Source: Edaphochlamys debaryana
Taxonomy: Eukaryota; Chlorophyta; Chlorophyceae; Chlamydomonadales
Length of the DNA: 64,000 nucleotides
Assembly (NCBI GenBank): GCA_016858145.1
Contig: JAEHOE010000020.1
Span: 806,001 to 870,000, forward strand
Direction: 5' to 3'
The translations under genes and the position numbers were made by a program. The notes beneath the pieces are model-generated. The model searched no databases and was not told where the DNA came from. It was given only the letters and a program-made list of their open reading frames with translations. Shown here piece after piece: positions 12,241-24,800 of the stretch; the stretch's first letter is position 1; each line of letters begins with the position of its first letter.

Positions 12241-12975
12241 TAGGGGCAAGGGCTGGTATTAAGCGCTGCCCTTGCCCACCTCACGAGAGCAACAGTAACT
12301 CCAAAGTCTGTGAACGCCATGCCGGCACTCTTCCCCCCGAGTGTCCCCCCCACACACGTGTACACCAGCCCCTCAACGGTGTCCTCAGCAGGCGCTCGTT
12401 CCTGCCACGCACCTGCACCTTGATCTCCAGCAGCCTCCTGCCCGCCTCGGCCCCAGCCCCGTGCCCCGCCACGGTCAGAGCTCCCGCCGGTGCGGGTCCG
12501 GTCGCCGCTGGCCCCGCCGCCGAAGCCGCTGCTCCGGCCAGCGCGGCGGCGAAGTGGGGTGAGGAGAGGCACATGACCAGCTTGTGGAGGGGCAGCGGGT
12601 CGCCCACGGGCGTGCCCGGGGGAAGCTCGTTGGTGCGCTGGGGGGAAGGAAGGGCGAGGCGCGGGAGTGGGGTCCGGGCGCGAGGGTTCACTCCTAGACA
12701 CGCGCGACTTCTCTGCTGATCCCTGTTCTGCTCAGGCGCCGTAAAAAGGCTCAGCGATTGCGGCCGCGCTCTGGTCAAACCACCGCAGCGCTCGGCCTGG
12801 ACGCCCGCGGTGATCCGCAGCAGCGCGGCCCAGTAATCTCAGCGCCTTTGCTGCTCACCTGTCGCTTAGCGCCATCGCTGGCGCCAGCGCCCGAGAGCAC
12901 AAACTGGACCACGGCGTCCGCGTGCTCGGCACTGCGCCACAAATTCGCCAGGCCCGTTCGCAGCGGCGTCGACAT
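8941..12975 (-). CDS. BTB/POZ-BACK domain protein, 651 aa, 12 exons
   Basis: Exons 12975-12859, 12637-12413, 12235-12174, 11948-11845, 11522-11263, 11035-10823, 10607-10482, 10330-10220, 10091-9662, 9533-9473, 9315-9246 and 9117-8941 join with all phases matching and GT-AG borders. The BTB domain covers residues ~1-135 (AEHADAVVQFVLSG; PLHKLVMCLSSPHFAAALAG; ELPAVLDALRYVYTGE). The BACK-like part includes LELFACDHLFPP, RQVVRHFGNAVEVLASPDL and IEALLESDDFATDDESSVLL. The C-terminal half holds Cys/Trp-containing beta segments (VYDVSCAWYG, FSLDCSTEWENCSFNRCYGN) of unknown fold. A Cullin-3 adaptor role is inferred from the family. The gene is divergent from the PRODH-like gene, with starts 860 bp apart. 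Its sister copy at 1378-4247 is broken. Confidence 0.85.
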
Positions 12976-13835
12976 GACTGCGCACTCCTATGTGTGCTGT
13001 GCGTTGCGTTGCGGCCTCGGGGAGTGAGTTTTGGGGGAGCGCGCTCGGGGGTGAAGGCCCATAGGGCGGGCCGTTTCCCGCCAAGATCTGGCATGGGCCG
13101 GCTCCACCCTCACGGACTCCACCCAAGCTCCTCCCCCTCGTGTCGGTGTCAGCCCACGCCGTTTGTAACCAGCCGCCACGCATAATGGTCATGATGGTTC
13201 AGCCCCGTGTCGAGGACCTGGCCTCGGGGGCCAGGCGGGGGGGGGGGGGGAGTAAGGGGGGCTGCGAGGGCGTGGAGGAAGGGGTTGGGGCGTGGACCCC
13301 TTTCAGTGCACATACTAATGCAAGTTGTATCCTGCAAGACCCAATGCTTGAAGCATGGAACCAGAGAACGTTGGCCCGCTCGGCGGTTTTCGGCGGGCAC
13401 CACGACATGCGACGTGCAGTTTCGGCAGAGGTCCCCAGGCCGCTATCAGCATCAAAGAACTCCATTTCTCACTTGTCGCTCCATGTCGGAGGCCGTGTGC
13501 CGCCGCAACAGCCGCTGCCGGTACATGCCCTTGCGCGGCCAGAGCGGCTCCACGCCTTGCTTGGCATCTTAAACAACAACGTTTGCCAAGCGATACAGAA
13601 ACATGCGTTACACATTTCCCAGACCCTGCCGTTTCCGTCCAGGCGGACATCAGACGTACTGCCGATGGGCAGAGGCGTATTTCTGCCCTCGTCGCGTTCC
13701 TCCCCAGATGAAAACGCCCACAGGCATCAGTGGTGCATACTAAAAAATGATCACGCTCACCCCGCGCTCTGGCTCCTCACTTGCTCAGCCTGCCGACACC
13801 TGAATTGCGAGGGTATTGCACTCCGCGGGCCCGAG
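12976..13835. promoter_or_regulatory. divergent intergenic region, shared promoter candidate
   Basis: This 860-bp stretch separates the starts of the minus-strand BTB gene and the plus-strand PRODH-like gene, so both promoters must lie here if the start choices are right. It contains a run of 14 G at 13237-13250. No TATA box or known element was identified. A long plus-strand frame crosses it without a convincing start or homology. Confidence 0.4.
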
Positions 13836-16511
13836 ATGGCAGCCCGGCCGATAGCGCTCAACGCTAGTAGCAGGCTCACGTCACAACTGAGGTTCGGGGT
13901 CATCGTTCCGCCTGTTGTGGGGTCGTCCCGCTCCGCATCATGCTCCCGACGGGGAAACGCAACGTGCAGCTGCCGGGCCAGCCCGACCGAGCAGCTCACG
14001 TTTGAGGTAGGGCCTCATACCGTCGCCGGACGCTACGGCAGTTTGCAACGCGTTTGTGCGCTATTCCGCTGCCCTCCCAACTCCTCCCCGCGGCCCTGCC
14101 CACACTCTCACGCCTCCATGCCCGTGCCTCCCCCGTGCCCCTCCCCAGGACCACCGCTTCGAACACAAGAGCACCAGCGAGCTGCTCCGCTCGCTCCTGG
14201 TACTGCGCCTGTGCACCAGCCCGCTGTCGCACCACGGGCCCGACCTCCTCCGGGCCCAGCCGTGGCTCGCCGCCTCGTGCGCTGAGCACTTCACGGCCGG
14301 CGCCGAGCGCGCCGATGCGTGGGCCCAGATGAACAAGCTCAAGGCCCACGGCCTCTCCGCCATCCTGGATGCCGCCGACCCCTTCAACCCCCCCGTCGGA
14401 CACCTGCACTCCCTGCTCGCGGCCATCAACACCGCCTCGGCCATGCCCACCCAGGTCAGCCCCTCTGGGTGTCATGCAACCCGGTGCTCACCCCTCTCAA
14501 ACGGTCCTCCCCTCTCACTACCCCAACCCTCGTCCCCCATTCCTGCCCATAAACAGCTGCCTCCTTACACCTTGCCCACAGCCACTTCATATGCTTCCTT
14601 CACCTCAGCCTCAAACCCTTGCTCCTGCTAAGCCCTACCGTCCTCCCCCGCCTCCCAGGGCTTCGCCATCGTGCGCCCCCGCCGCCTGGCCGACCCCGAG
14701 GCCCTCCGCCGCACCGCCTCCGCCCTGGCCGCGGGCGCCCCCCTGGACGACGCCGAGCGGCAGTGCCTGGCATCCATGGACCAGCGCCTGCAGCAGCTGG
14801 CGCAGCACGCCGCCACCAGGGTGAGCAAGTGGCGGCCAGGACAATGGCGCACATCTGACCCCGCCTGACCTCGCCTGACCCAGCCTGACGCAGCCTGACG
14901 CAGCCTGACGCAGCCTGCTCGCCCGTGTTTTGCTCTCCACGAGCGACGTCACTAACCGGAACCTGACCCCTCTGCCCGCCTGCCTGGCCCCCTGGCCTCC
15001 TTCCTGCAGGGCGTCAAGCTGCTGCTGGAGGACCTGGACGGGCCCCACCTGGGCCCCGTGCTGAGCGCCCTGCTGCCGCCCCTGCTGCGCGCCGTCAACA
15101 GCGTGGGCGCCGAGGCCCTGGCCGCAGGCCGCCCCGCGGCGCCCGCAGAGGCGCGGCTGTTCCTGCCGTACGCCGTGGGTGCGGCGGGGGCGCTGCAGCG
15201 TCTGACGCGAGACCTGGAGACGGCGCAGAGCGAGGGCTACGTGCTGGGAGCCAAGCTGGTGAGCGGGAGGGGGGAGGGAGGGAGAAGGAAGGGGTGGGCA
15301 GGAGATGGTGGGCAGGAGATGGTAAGGGGCAGGAGCGTGAAGGTACGGTAACGGCCATGCTGGTAAGGTGCGGTAAGTGAGGGTCCCATTTGTAGGGGGC
15401 TTCATGCTGGTGCGTAGGCTGCCAGCCAGGGACCGCGTGCGGTTTACGGCCGCGGAGTTTTGGCCATGTCGTCAGGGCTGTGCACCTATGACGCGCGAAG
15501 CCCCTGCGACCCCGTACCTCCTGCCATCTCTCCTGACCCCCCACTCGCCTCCCCTACCTTCCTCATCTCGTCTCCTCCGCAGGTGGGCAACGGCTCCGAC
15601 GCGCCCTCCACCTGGTCGGCCTGCCTGGAGCGCCTGCTGGAGGCGGCGCAGGCGGGCCGCGCGGAGGTGATGCTGGCGGCGGCGCGACGGGGCGAGGTGG
15701 AGGCGGCGGTGGCGGCCCTGGCCCGCGCGGGGCTGAGCCCCGAGGCCGCCCCAGTGGCCTTCGTGCAGCCGCTTGGGGTGGCAGACCACCTGGGCTTCTC
15801 GCTGGGTCGGCACGGGTACAGGTGGGTGCGCGCGGGAGGGCGTCCTGGGAGGAGGGGACGGCGGGGTGGTGGAGGGGGGAGGTGTGCGGGCGCGTGGGGC
15901 GTTGGGGTGTTGGGGTGTGGTGGTGCTGTCGGGCTTCCTGCTAGGGCGGATGGGGTACTGGTGCAAGGGAGGCGTGGGTGAGAGTGGCTGGGACGCACAC
16001 AATCAATTTTCCCCCTTTCACTGCGAACGCAGGGTGTACAAGACCTGCCCGTACGGCAAGGCCGAGGACGTGCGCCCCGCCCTGCTGCAGCACATGCAGG
16101 ACGCCAGCTGGGTAAGTTTTGGCGCTGTACGGCATCAGGGTTCCTCGGCGTGCTGTACGACAACTGTCCGCCCGTCATGCATTGGTCTTTACGCACAGGA
16201 CCTGCTCCTGTCCTGCCATGCCCGCCCCTGCTGCCGGCGTTGCCACTGAGCTCTGTCCACCACGGAAATGCGGCACGCAAGGCTCTTGCACACATCATGT
16301 GCCTTCCCGACCCACACTTCCGCAATGCACACCTTAACCCCCGCAGGCCTCCCACGAGGACGCACGGCTGGCCCAGGCGGAGCTCTGGAGCCGCCTGCTC
16401 TCGGACCCGCTGGCAGCGGCGGCGGCCCGCGTGCTGGGCGCCCGGCAACAGCGCAGCAGCGCCGGCGCCAGCGGCGGCAGGAGCGACGCCAACCAGCCGA
16501 TGGCGTCTTGA
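13836..16511 (+). CDS. PRODH: proline dehydrogenase-like protein, 456 aa
   Basis: Seven exons join in phase: 13836-14006, 14149-14454, 14659-14820, 15010-15258, 15583-15821, 16033-16111 and 16347-16511. The N-terminus MAARPIALNASSRLTSQLRF is Arg/Ser-rich without acids, as in a mitochondrial transit peptide. PRODH family landmarks follow in order: FEHKSTSELLRSLLVLRLC, GFAIVRPRRLADPEALRR (the 'IKlTaL' strand), GVKLLLEDLD ('vrlmvDAE'), YAVGAAGALQRL, GYVLGAKLV, and FVQPLGVADHLGFSLGRHGY followed by VYKTCPYGKAEDV. Family members oxidise L-proline to pyrroline-5-carboxylate with FAD. Several family-invariant residues differ: 'RGAY' after KLV is absent, the 'YvPYG' Tyr is Thr (TCPYG), and the paired Arg of 'RRA.EN' is Gln-His (ALLQHMQD). 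Proline activity is therefore doubtful. The length suits a eukaryotic PRODH. Confidence 0.82.
14861..14917 (+). repeat. 10-bp tandem repeat in PRODH-like intron 3
   Basis: Units of the form CAGCCTGACG/CCGCCTGACC repeat six times in a row and lie wholly inside the intron 14821-15009. No function is suggested. Confidence 0.8.
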
Positions 16512-18855
16512 GAAGGACGGAGGAGGGAACGGACGTGGAGGAGCCTGGAGGCGGCTTACTGCCCAGCGTGTGCCGCAAGGGAGGCAGTCACGTTGGGCCG
16601 GGGGTCAAGCGCGTTTCAGGCGGGCTTGTGCGGACTCCTATCTAGGTGATGTGGTTCGACAGGGTTTGAAGGCGCCCCAAAATAAAGGACTGATTCGAAA
16701 GGAAGCCGCCCAGGGGGCCCATGCTGAATGACTGCTTACGCATGTACTTGCAAGGAAAGATCATGGAGGCGAGGTCGAAAGGTACCAGCCGTTCCCTACG
16801 TCAAGGCGGTCAGTACTCCCACACTGATGAGACATGTGCTATCAAACTTCGTAATTCACCTTTGCATAAGAAGGCATGAAAGTGAAACAGACATGGTGCA
16901 AGCCTGTTAGGCAGCCTGCAGGGCGCTTGGTTCAAGCGGCAATAAGAGGCAAGTGGGGAGCAGGGAGGACCAAGTGCTCCGCTTGAGTTGCAGAGGACAG
17001 GATGCGAACCCCTCAAAAATAGTTGAGGGGTTGGGATGAACGAGAAAAACTTGCTGAGGCGCATGGGGCCATGTATGCCGCGATGGGCTGTCCTCCTGCA
17101 GTTTGTCTACCCTAGACTAGGTGGTGGTGGTGGTGCTGTGTGAGGGGGGAGTCGTAATTTCCTTCGGATGAAGGCGTGCAGGAAGGCGAACGTACTGTTA
17201 TTTGGAGGAGGCATGTCAGCATTACCCATCACAACGATGTACGGACTGACAAGAGGGCGGTGTACGGACCCTGGTGGGGCAGTGATGGGGCGCACGCTTG
17301 AGGTTGTGGTTCGGCTATGTTCCCTAGTTCCCGGGTAGAAGAGGCCGCCCTGTTCAAGAGCTGTCATCTTGTAGGCGCGTCGTGTCAAGGCAGTATCGAG
17401 TGGTACTCAGGTGGTCCGGTCGGGTTCTGTGCTCGCAGGGGCCGTGCAGCGGGGGTTATTATAGACAACGGGGCGTAGTGCCGCGGTGTTTGGCGTCGCA
17501 TGATGTTGGCCGACGCAGAATGCCTGTGCCTGTGAACGGGGTACCTGGTCGCCGAAAGCGGGGGTCCGGTCGGGTGGGGTCGGGTGGGGTCGCGACCCCC
17601 GGTTCATGAGCGCTCAGCTGCGCGCGTTGCGCCGGACTTCACAGCTCGGTATTTGCGCAGCTAAAACTGATGCTAAGCACGGCTTAGTCTTCGTCTTAGC
17701 GGCTGGCTTGCCGACATGCTGTTTGCGGAAGCAACACAGCCCAACACAGCGAACCCGGGAACCATCCATCCCAAGTGTTGTAGCACTGACATTGAAGTAT
17801 CGTTGGCGCGTGTGTCCGACAGTCCATGACCGCGTGCGTGCGGAATCGCTACCCGCGGGCAGCCTTTCAGCACAAGGGCAGTTAAAAGGCGCCTTTCATT
17901 GAAGCCAGTACCCTTCACGGTGCTCGTGGATCCAGAGAGGTTGCGGGCGGTGCGCCAAGTTTGTTGGCGCTAACTTGCGGACTCACACTTGCAGACACAT
18001 GCGAAGCCTCTTGGCATACCCGGCGATGTATACCTCGTTTCGGGTCCAGTATGCGGAAGTTACCGTCGTGGTTGGCGCGCACCAAAACGATGCGGCATGG
18101 GAAGGCCGGTGTTGCCGCCCGCCCTTTTTGCAATCGCGCCTGTGATAGCGCTTTCAGGCTCGCTTGCAGCCGCTAGCATTATCTCATCGCCTCCACTTAG
18201 GCAACAACGTCCGCCGCCTCTCGGCAACAAGGTCAGCCCGTGAACGCGTTCTACGAGCGAGCGAGCGACGCTCGCCAGCCAAATTAGGCCCCTTAACGTA
18301 GCTTTCAATTGCTGGGGCACAATTGAGCACTTTAGGCCGCTCAAGAGGTGCTCGTCGTGCGTTGCAAGCCGGGGATGGGCGCGTTGCTTGACGGATGGCC
18401 ATTCGGCCGGCCACACAAACGGCCAACAGGGCCCCCCAGCTGACGTTCCTGCTTATAGGATTGGATACTACCTAGAAGGGGGCGGGGCGGCGTCAGCGCT
18501 GAAAGCGCGCCGCGCAGCTTCGGCTCAGCGTGCCGATGCAGCTGCTGACCCGAACGCACCCTGGACGACTTAGTCTTACCCAAGACGGTTTGCGGCTCTT
18601 AGAATCCGTGCTGGTGGTGGCGGCGCGTTACCCACCCTGCCTTGCTGCTGCTGACGCCCCGCCCACACCGCAACCAACGCCCCCGACCCCGCCTGCCCCC
18701 ATTTCGCTTGCGTCCGTAGGGCTCCGTCCTGCGACCGCTCCGGCTGACCAGCCGTGGAGCGTGCTCCGACTTCAGCCCCTGAACGCCGATCCCCTCCATA
18801 ACCAAACTTGGTTTTCGGGCGGTTGAGCGTGGGCACGCGCTCCCGAGCCCCGAAG
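16512..18855. other. intergenic, 2.3 kb, with one perfect hairpin
   Basis: No gene could be supported on either strand; the frames present are short and lack splice logic or homology. A perfect inverted repeat with 10-bp arms (AACCCCTCAA / TTGAGGGGTT) and a 6-nt loop lies at 17007-17032. An AATAAA-like string sits at 16681. The promoter of the five-repeat protein gene should lie before 18856. Confidence 0.45.
17007..17032. repeat. perfect inverted repeat, 10-bp arms
   Basis: AACCCCTCAA at 17007-17016 pairs exactly with TTGAGGGGTT at 17023-17032 around a 6-nt loop. It is isolated from any gene and of unknown role. Confidence 0.6.
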
Positions 18856-21800
18856 ATGGGGATGGCGGCCCGGCGAGGGTTGCCGGCAAGGCTCTGCCTC
18901 CGACTGGCTCTTGGCGTCGCGGCCCTCTCGGCGGCCCAAGTTGCGTTGGCGCAGCTGACCACGTACAGCCCCATTGCCGTGTACGAGGGTGCGACGGGAA
19001 CCAGCGCTCTGGTCACCAGCGTCCAGGTGGGCAGGGGCGGGCGGCGGGGCGGGGCCTAGCGGGGCACACAAGGTTGCGGGCGGCAAGGCTTATGTGTTAG
19101 GGGGTGGTGCATGCGTGCCTTTGCAAGGCCATGTGCGCCCTTACCATGTGCGCCCTTACCCTCGCCCTTACCCTCACGTTTTGCCTGCAACAGAAAGTGG
19201 GCGCCGCCTTCCAAGTGGAGGTGATTCAGGGCACCCTTAAGGTGTCCGCTACGGCCAAGACGCACATCATTCGGGCCTATGAGCTGGCTTTTAACCAGGT
19301 CAGCAGCCCCCTCGATCCCCACTCCTCCCTGCATGGCTGCCGCACGGGTTTCGCTTGCATGGGGTTTGGGGGGCGGGCGGGCTTGGGGCGAAGCCCTGAG
19401 GCCAGGCCGTGAGGCCCCTCGGCGTGGCTGTGGTTAGAAGCTCGAGATCAGCGAGGATGTGGCCGAGCAAGCGCTTGGATCTTGGATCTTGGAACTTGGG
19501 TCTTGGAGCCACGTGCGCCCGTGGCTGCCCTGGCGGTAACGAGCTTCTGGCTGTGCACCCCTGCCCCTGGACGCGCTGTAGGGGATGGCAGAACAACCTA
19601 GTCGCAGACCCCAAGTACCGCGCAACCGTAACCCCCTCACCTCTTGCCCCCAGCCCACCACGAACCGCACACCCTCACCGCTTGCCCTGTGCCGTGCAAC
19701 CCCACGCTCCAAACCCCAACCGACAGGCCCTCCTGAACGCCATGGCTGCGGCCGTGAACAAGCCCGGCAGCATGCTGGTGCTTCTGTCGTCGGCTGGGTA
19801 CGACTACAATGCCATTCTGTCGCCCTTCCTAGGGGGGCAGAGCCCCAACTGCGAGGCGGTGAGGACGGGCGTGGGGAGGGGGCCGGAGAGGCGGCGCAGC
19901 GGGGCCGGGTGTGGTGGGCCTGGCTCTCCGTGGCGGCTGGATGTTGCGGAGTCCGGACCACCGGCCTGAGGGGGTTGCCGCTGAGGCGGCGTACCGGGGC
20001 CGGAGGGGCCGGATGTGGTGGGACCCTGTGTGAAGGTTATGTGGGCTCAGGCGTCGCTTTCAGGAGCGCGGACCGCCAGCGTGGCAGTGCGATGGAGGCA
20101 GCAGTGGGAGCAGCGAGCGGGCAGCGCACCTGCGGGCTTTGGCGAAGCCCTGGAAGGCTTTGGGTCGGGCGGGGCGGCGCGCCACTTCGGACCGGAGTCC
20201 AGCTTGCCGCGGACCTGCGCTCAGAGCCGGATGGAGTCACGGACTCCGTGAGAACGGGACTGGTGGGCGGCGCCCAGACCAGCAGCTGAAGGCCCTAGAT
20301 ATGGCGCGGTGTGTCGCCTTGAATGCCCCGCCCTGCGTTTCCTCGCCTGTCTTGTCCAGGACCTTCTGAGCAAGGCGGCCAACCTGCAGTTCCTGGAGTA
20401 CAGCGCCACGCTGCCGCTGTCGCTCTTCACGGGCAGCCAGGCGGAGAGCTACGTGTGCGCTGCGGGTGAGGGGAGGAGGGGGCGGCGCAGTGATTTGTGG
20501 ATGAGGGGCGCTGGCTAGTGCGATTGTAGTAAGGTAGGGTAACGGAGGGGGGCGGGGCACGAGCCAGGTCGCACGTGCAGGGCCGTGGGGAGTGGCGTTG
20601 TAAACAGGACCCACTAACTCTCTGCGGACGGAGCAGAGGGGTCCGATACCCACGCGGGGTTGAAGCAGCGGGTTCCGTTCCCTTCTCCATGACCGCCCCC
20701 CGTCGCCCCCAACACGCAGGGACCCAGTGGTACTCGACCAACGACGGCCGTTCGCCGCTGTACATTTTCAAAACGCCCAATGGCGGCATTGTCAAGCTCA
20801 TTGGCTATGACTACTTCGGTGGGGCGGCTGAGTGGTTTAGGGGGCAGAGGGCTGGGTATGGTGGGGGAGGGGGAAAGGGGGGCAGGGGGCCAGAGGAACG
20901 GGTGTGGCGGCAGGTTCAGGTGGCGGGCGGGCAGGCCCATGGGTGGCGCTGGCCCACGGCACCTCGTCCTTGGTACGGCATGAGTCATTCCCGCGCAAGA
21001 CGTGGTGACATGGCCAGGCTGATCCGGTATCAGACAGATGTTACAGGTGTTGACCCAACCCGCACGCTCCGTTAGGGCCAGAGTATCGTGCCCCTCCCCC
21101 AACGTTCCCGCCCGCCCCGCCCTCCCACGCAGACTCGCTGCGGCAGTCGCAGTACGAGAAGCTCTTGCTCTTTGCCACGGGGAGCCCTGTGGTGGAGGCC
21201 TCGCCGCCGCCGCGCGCCTCGTCGCCTCCTCCTCGTCCCCCTCCCTCCCCCAAGGCCAACCCCAGCCCCGGCCTCGTCCCTGAGCCCAGAGAGCCCGGGG
21301 AGCCCACCGCCTTCCCCAACCCCCGCGCCCCGCGCGCTCCAGCCGCTCCCAGTGAGTACTTCCCCGCGCCCCGAGCCGGGACACGCGCTGGTTGCTGGGC
21401 CGAGACCTTGGTCTGGCTGTGCAACTGCCGGCTGTTGTCCGTAACGCCGTACAGCCGTTCGTATGAGTGTTTGCCCAAGGGCGCCGAGTAGGCTAGATGC
21501 TAGGCTAACAGTCCCAAAACCTTGATCTGGCCACGCAACCGCCGGCTGATATCCGTATTCGTCAAAGTCACTTGTCCGTAAACTCCACTAAAACCGTTGG
21601 TAACCGTCCGTAACCGCAGAGGGCGAGGCCAACGTCATCATCCTCACGGACGCGCGCTCGCCGTCTGACTCGCTGCGCAAGACGCAGCTGAAAACATCTA
21701 TCATCTCCGTTTTCGGATCCAGCAACGTGATCGCGCGCGCCGACCAGCCTGGCGACTCGGCCATCCACGTGATTTACGACAACACGTACTCGTCCCTCTC

Positions 21801-24800
21801 CAGCGGATCCAAGAGCGTGAGTCGGCCTTACGACATCTGTCGTACGCCGGGGTCTGAGGTCGGGATTCGCCGAAAGTCGGCCCTTTCGCGGACAGAGGAC
21901 GCAGAGGAGGGCCGGGCAACGGCCGGGCGGGCCTAGGCGAAAGGGGTCGTGGAGGTATGCGTGAAGCAGGATTGCTCCTGGAAGGCTGTCCGCTGATCCC
22001 TCGCGCTTTGCTCGTGCCTTACAGACGCTCAAAGACAAGGTGAAGAACGCGCGGACCGTTCTGTCGATCGTGGTTACTCCCGAGACAAGCCAGTCGACCC
22101 TCTCAAACATCCTTTCGGACGTCATTGGCGCCAACGTCAACTGCCTCAAGGTACGGCATGTGTCGTACGGTACACGTGTGCTGTGCTTGCACGCTGGGGT
22201 CAGCCAAGCCGCGGGCATGAAGCCATACGAACGAGCGCACTGCGGAGTGCTGTGAGGGAGACCGGTCCAGTCTGAGCCCCTGGCCCCTCGACCCCCTTGC
22301 GTCATGTGTCTCGCCCCTCCCCTTCCCCCGAGATGGGTCCAGCCCCAGGCCTTCTGACCCCTTTGTGTCATTCACCCTCCCCCTCGCCCTCGCCCTCCCC
22401 CTTCCCCTTCCCCTTCCCCTCCCCCTCTCCCTACCGACCACAGCGTGTCATGGGGCCCAAGGAGGACATGGCCGCCGCCCCCTTCTCGGACTTCTCCAAC
22501 GTTAACAACATCCCTCGCTTCTCAGCCAACATGAACGTGGGTGCCTGGGAACAGGGTGGAATGAAGGCAAACGCACAGAGATTGCGGCAGGGACGTAGGG
22601 GCCCAAGCCTTCCAGCCTCGGCTGTTGCCACACAGTGCGTCCCCCGACCGCCACGCCAAACCCTACACCCCACGCCACCAATACAACCCCCCGAATCGCC
22701 CACAGCCTCGCGACAACACCATCGGTCTTTCGTGCGATCGTGGCCGGCAGCTTCTGTTGGTGGCCGATCACCCCCTGGAGGCGGCCATGTGGGAGTTCGC
22801 GGTCGGATCGGGCATCGTACGCCTGGTGAGATCCGGATCTGGTTGGCTGAGGAAAGCTGTGGTGGGCAGCTGGGGCGCTGACGTCACGGTCCAGTGCTGG
22901 TACGGAGAAACGTGTGTACGGGTAGTCCCCGGTACGCAAGGCTAGTGGAATTGTGGCAGGCGTCTAAGGGGCAGGTACAGGTGTTACGTGGTCGGCAAAG
23001 GCGGGGAGGGTCGAAGGGTCGGTCCAGGTGTGAGGGGGGCGCAAACGCGACGGCAGCGGCAGCTAGGGCCCCTGCCAACCTCCAACCTCCAACCGGCCCA
23101 TCGCCATCTGCACCCCTCCATTGTCCTTGCCCCCATCTAGGTCGGCTACGACTTCACCTCTGGCGGCTGGACGAGCTCCCTGAAGGACGTTTCCAGCACC
23201 ATGCGCCTGCCCTCGATGGCCACCGTGGCTGTCACGTGGGGGCGCTCCATGCTGCCGCCCGCGCCGCCCTTCTCCACGCCCTCGCCCCCGCAGTGAGTAT
23301 CGCAAAGCGGATGGGAGGAGCGAAGGGAGGGCGAGGCTGACGGGGGGAGGAGGGGCAGGGGTAGCTCCGGCCGTGGAGAGGGCATGCATTTGGGTCCAAG
23401 GGTCCTTCCCGAGCCCCTCACCGGGTACCCTGCCATTGCCTCCCGCCCTCGCTCAGGCCGCCGACGCCGCCCCCCGGCGGCAAGTTCCCCGGCGGCCGCA
23501 TCCCCCGCGTGGCCTTCCTGACTGACCGGACTGCCATGTCGGACGCCGCCGCCAAGTCCAAGCTGGTGGTGAGTGGGCGGTTGGCGGTTGACCATTGACG
23601 AGCTGGGGGCTGCCGGGGAGGTTAGCGGCTGACCGTTGACAGGCTTAGGATGTTCGTGGGTGACCGTTAGAGCTGTCGGTCGCTCGGTCCCCAGGCGGAA
23701 CACGAAAGCCCAAACCGCCGTCGCCCCTCACCCTTCCCCACCCGCCCCCTCCCCAACCTCCCTTACCACCCCCTCACCACCCAGGACGGTGTGACCGACC
23801 TGGGCAACGCCCCCGGCGAGTCTTCCTCGCCCATCGACGGCTCGCTGGTGCACGTGGGCTACGACACGACCCTGGCGGCCATGGACGCCACCACGCTCAA
23901 CACGCTGGCCGACATGGTGCAGAGCAAGAAGACCATCCTCTCGGTCGTGGTGACGGCCGGCGTGTCGGACACGCAGCGCCAGACGCTGCTCGCCAAGCTC
24001 ACGGGCGCGAGCAGCCTGGGGTGTGTGTCGGTGAGTCGGGGGGAACGGGGTGGGTGGGGGCGGGACAGGGTTCGGTTTGCGTGGGGGTGCAGCTGGCGGG
24101 GAGGATGGCACATGGCAGGCAATGGGCTGGTGACGGCACCGTCAGAGAGGGCCATGGTATCGGAGCCACGGGGGCTGGGGGAAGCTGCGTGTCCCGACGC
24201 TCCCTCCCTCGCGACCCTCCCTCTTGTGCTGCAGGGCACTGTGCCCGAGAACGGCCGCGTCCAGCGCCAGATCAAGATCAACGGTGACCTGCGCTCGGAC
24301 GGCTGGCGCGCCATGGCGGACACGCGCTACGTGCGGTGCGTGGCGCGCGCGGCGTGCGGCGTGGGGCGTGCTGAGGCCGCCTGCTGCAGTTCCCGACCTG
24401 CTCCGGCCGCTGCTATAGCCCTTGCCCTTCTCCAGCCCCTTGCGACAAACGACGACGTGTCGAACCCGGCCCCGGCTCTGGCCCCGCAGGTGCAACCTGG
24501 GCCAGAACCTCTTCGCTGTCAACCTGGTCCAGGACCAGGCCGTCATCCTGGAGATGCCCACCGTCGGTGAGCGCCTCGGGAGCCTGCATGGGCCTTGAGA
24601 TTTGTGGCCGAGTGGGAGAGGGTTTGAGCCAAGACGACGCATCCTGTACCAAGGACCTCATCTCATCCGTCCACCGGTCCCCCATCGGCAGAGTTTGGGG
24701 GGTGAAGACGGGCCCACATCTCTGCCTGCCCTCCCTTCCGTGGCCCGCAGGCGGCGGTATTGTGCGCCTGGTCGGCTACAACTTTATGTCGGGCGGCCGC

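Noticed and set aside
13140..13835. Upstream in-frame extension of PRODH-like exon 1
   Set aside because: The frame is open, but the translation is composition-driven and spans the promoter region and poly-G run. The Met at 13836 gives a good transit peptide.
15486..16448. Minus-strand open frame of 320 codons
   Set aside because: It lies opposite the PRODH-like exons, and GC-rich DNA gives long antisense frames. No splice or family support.
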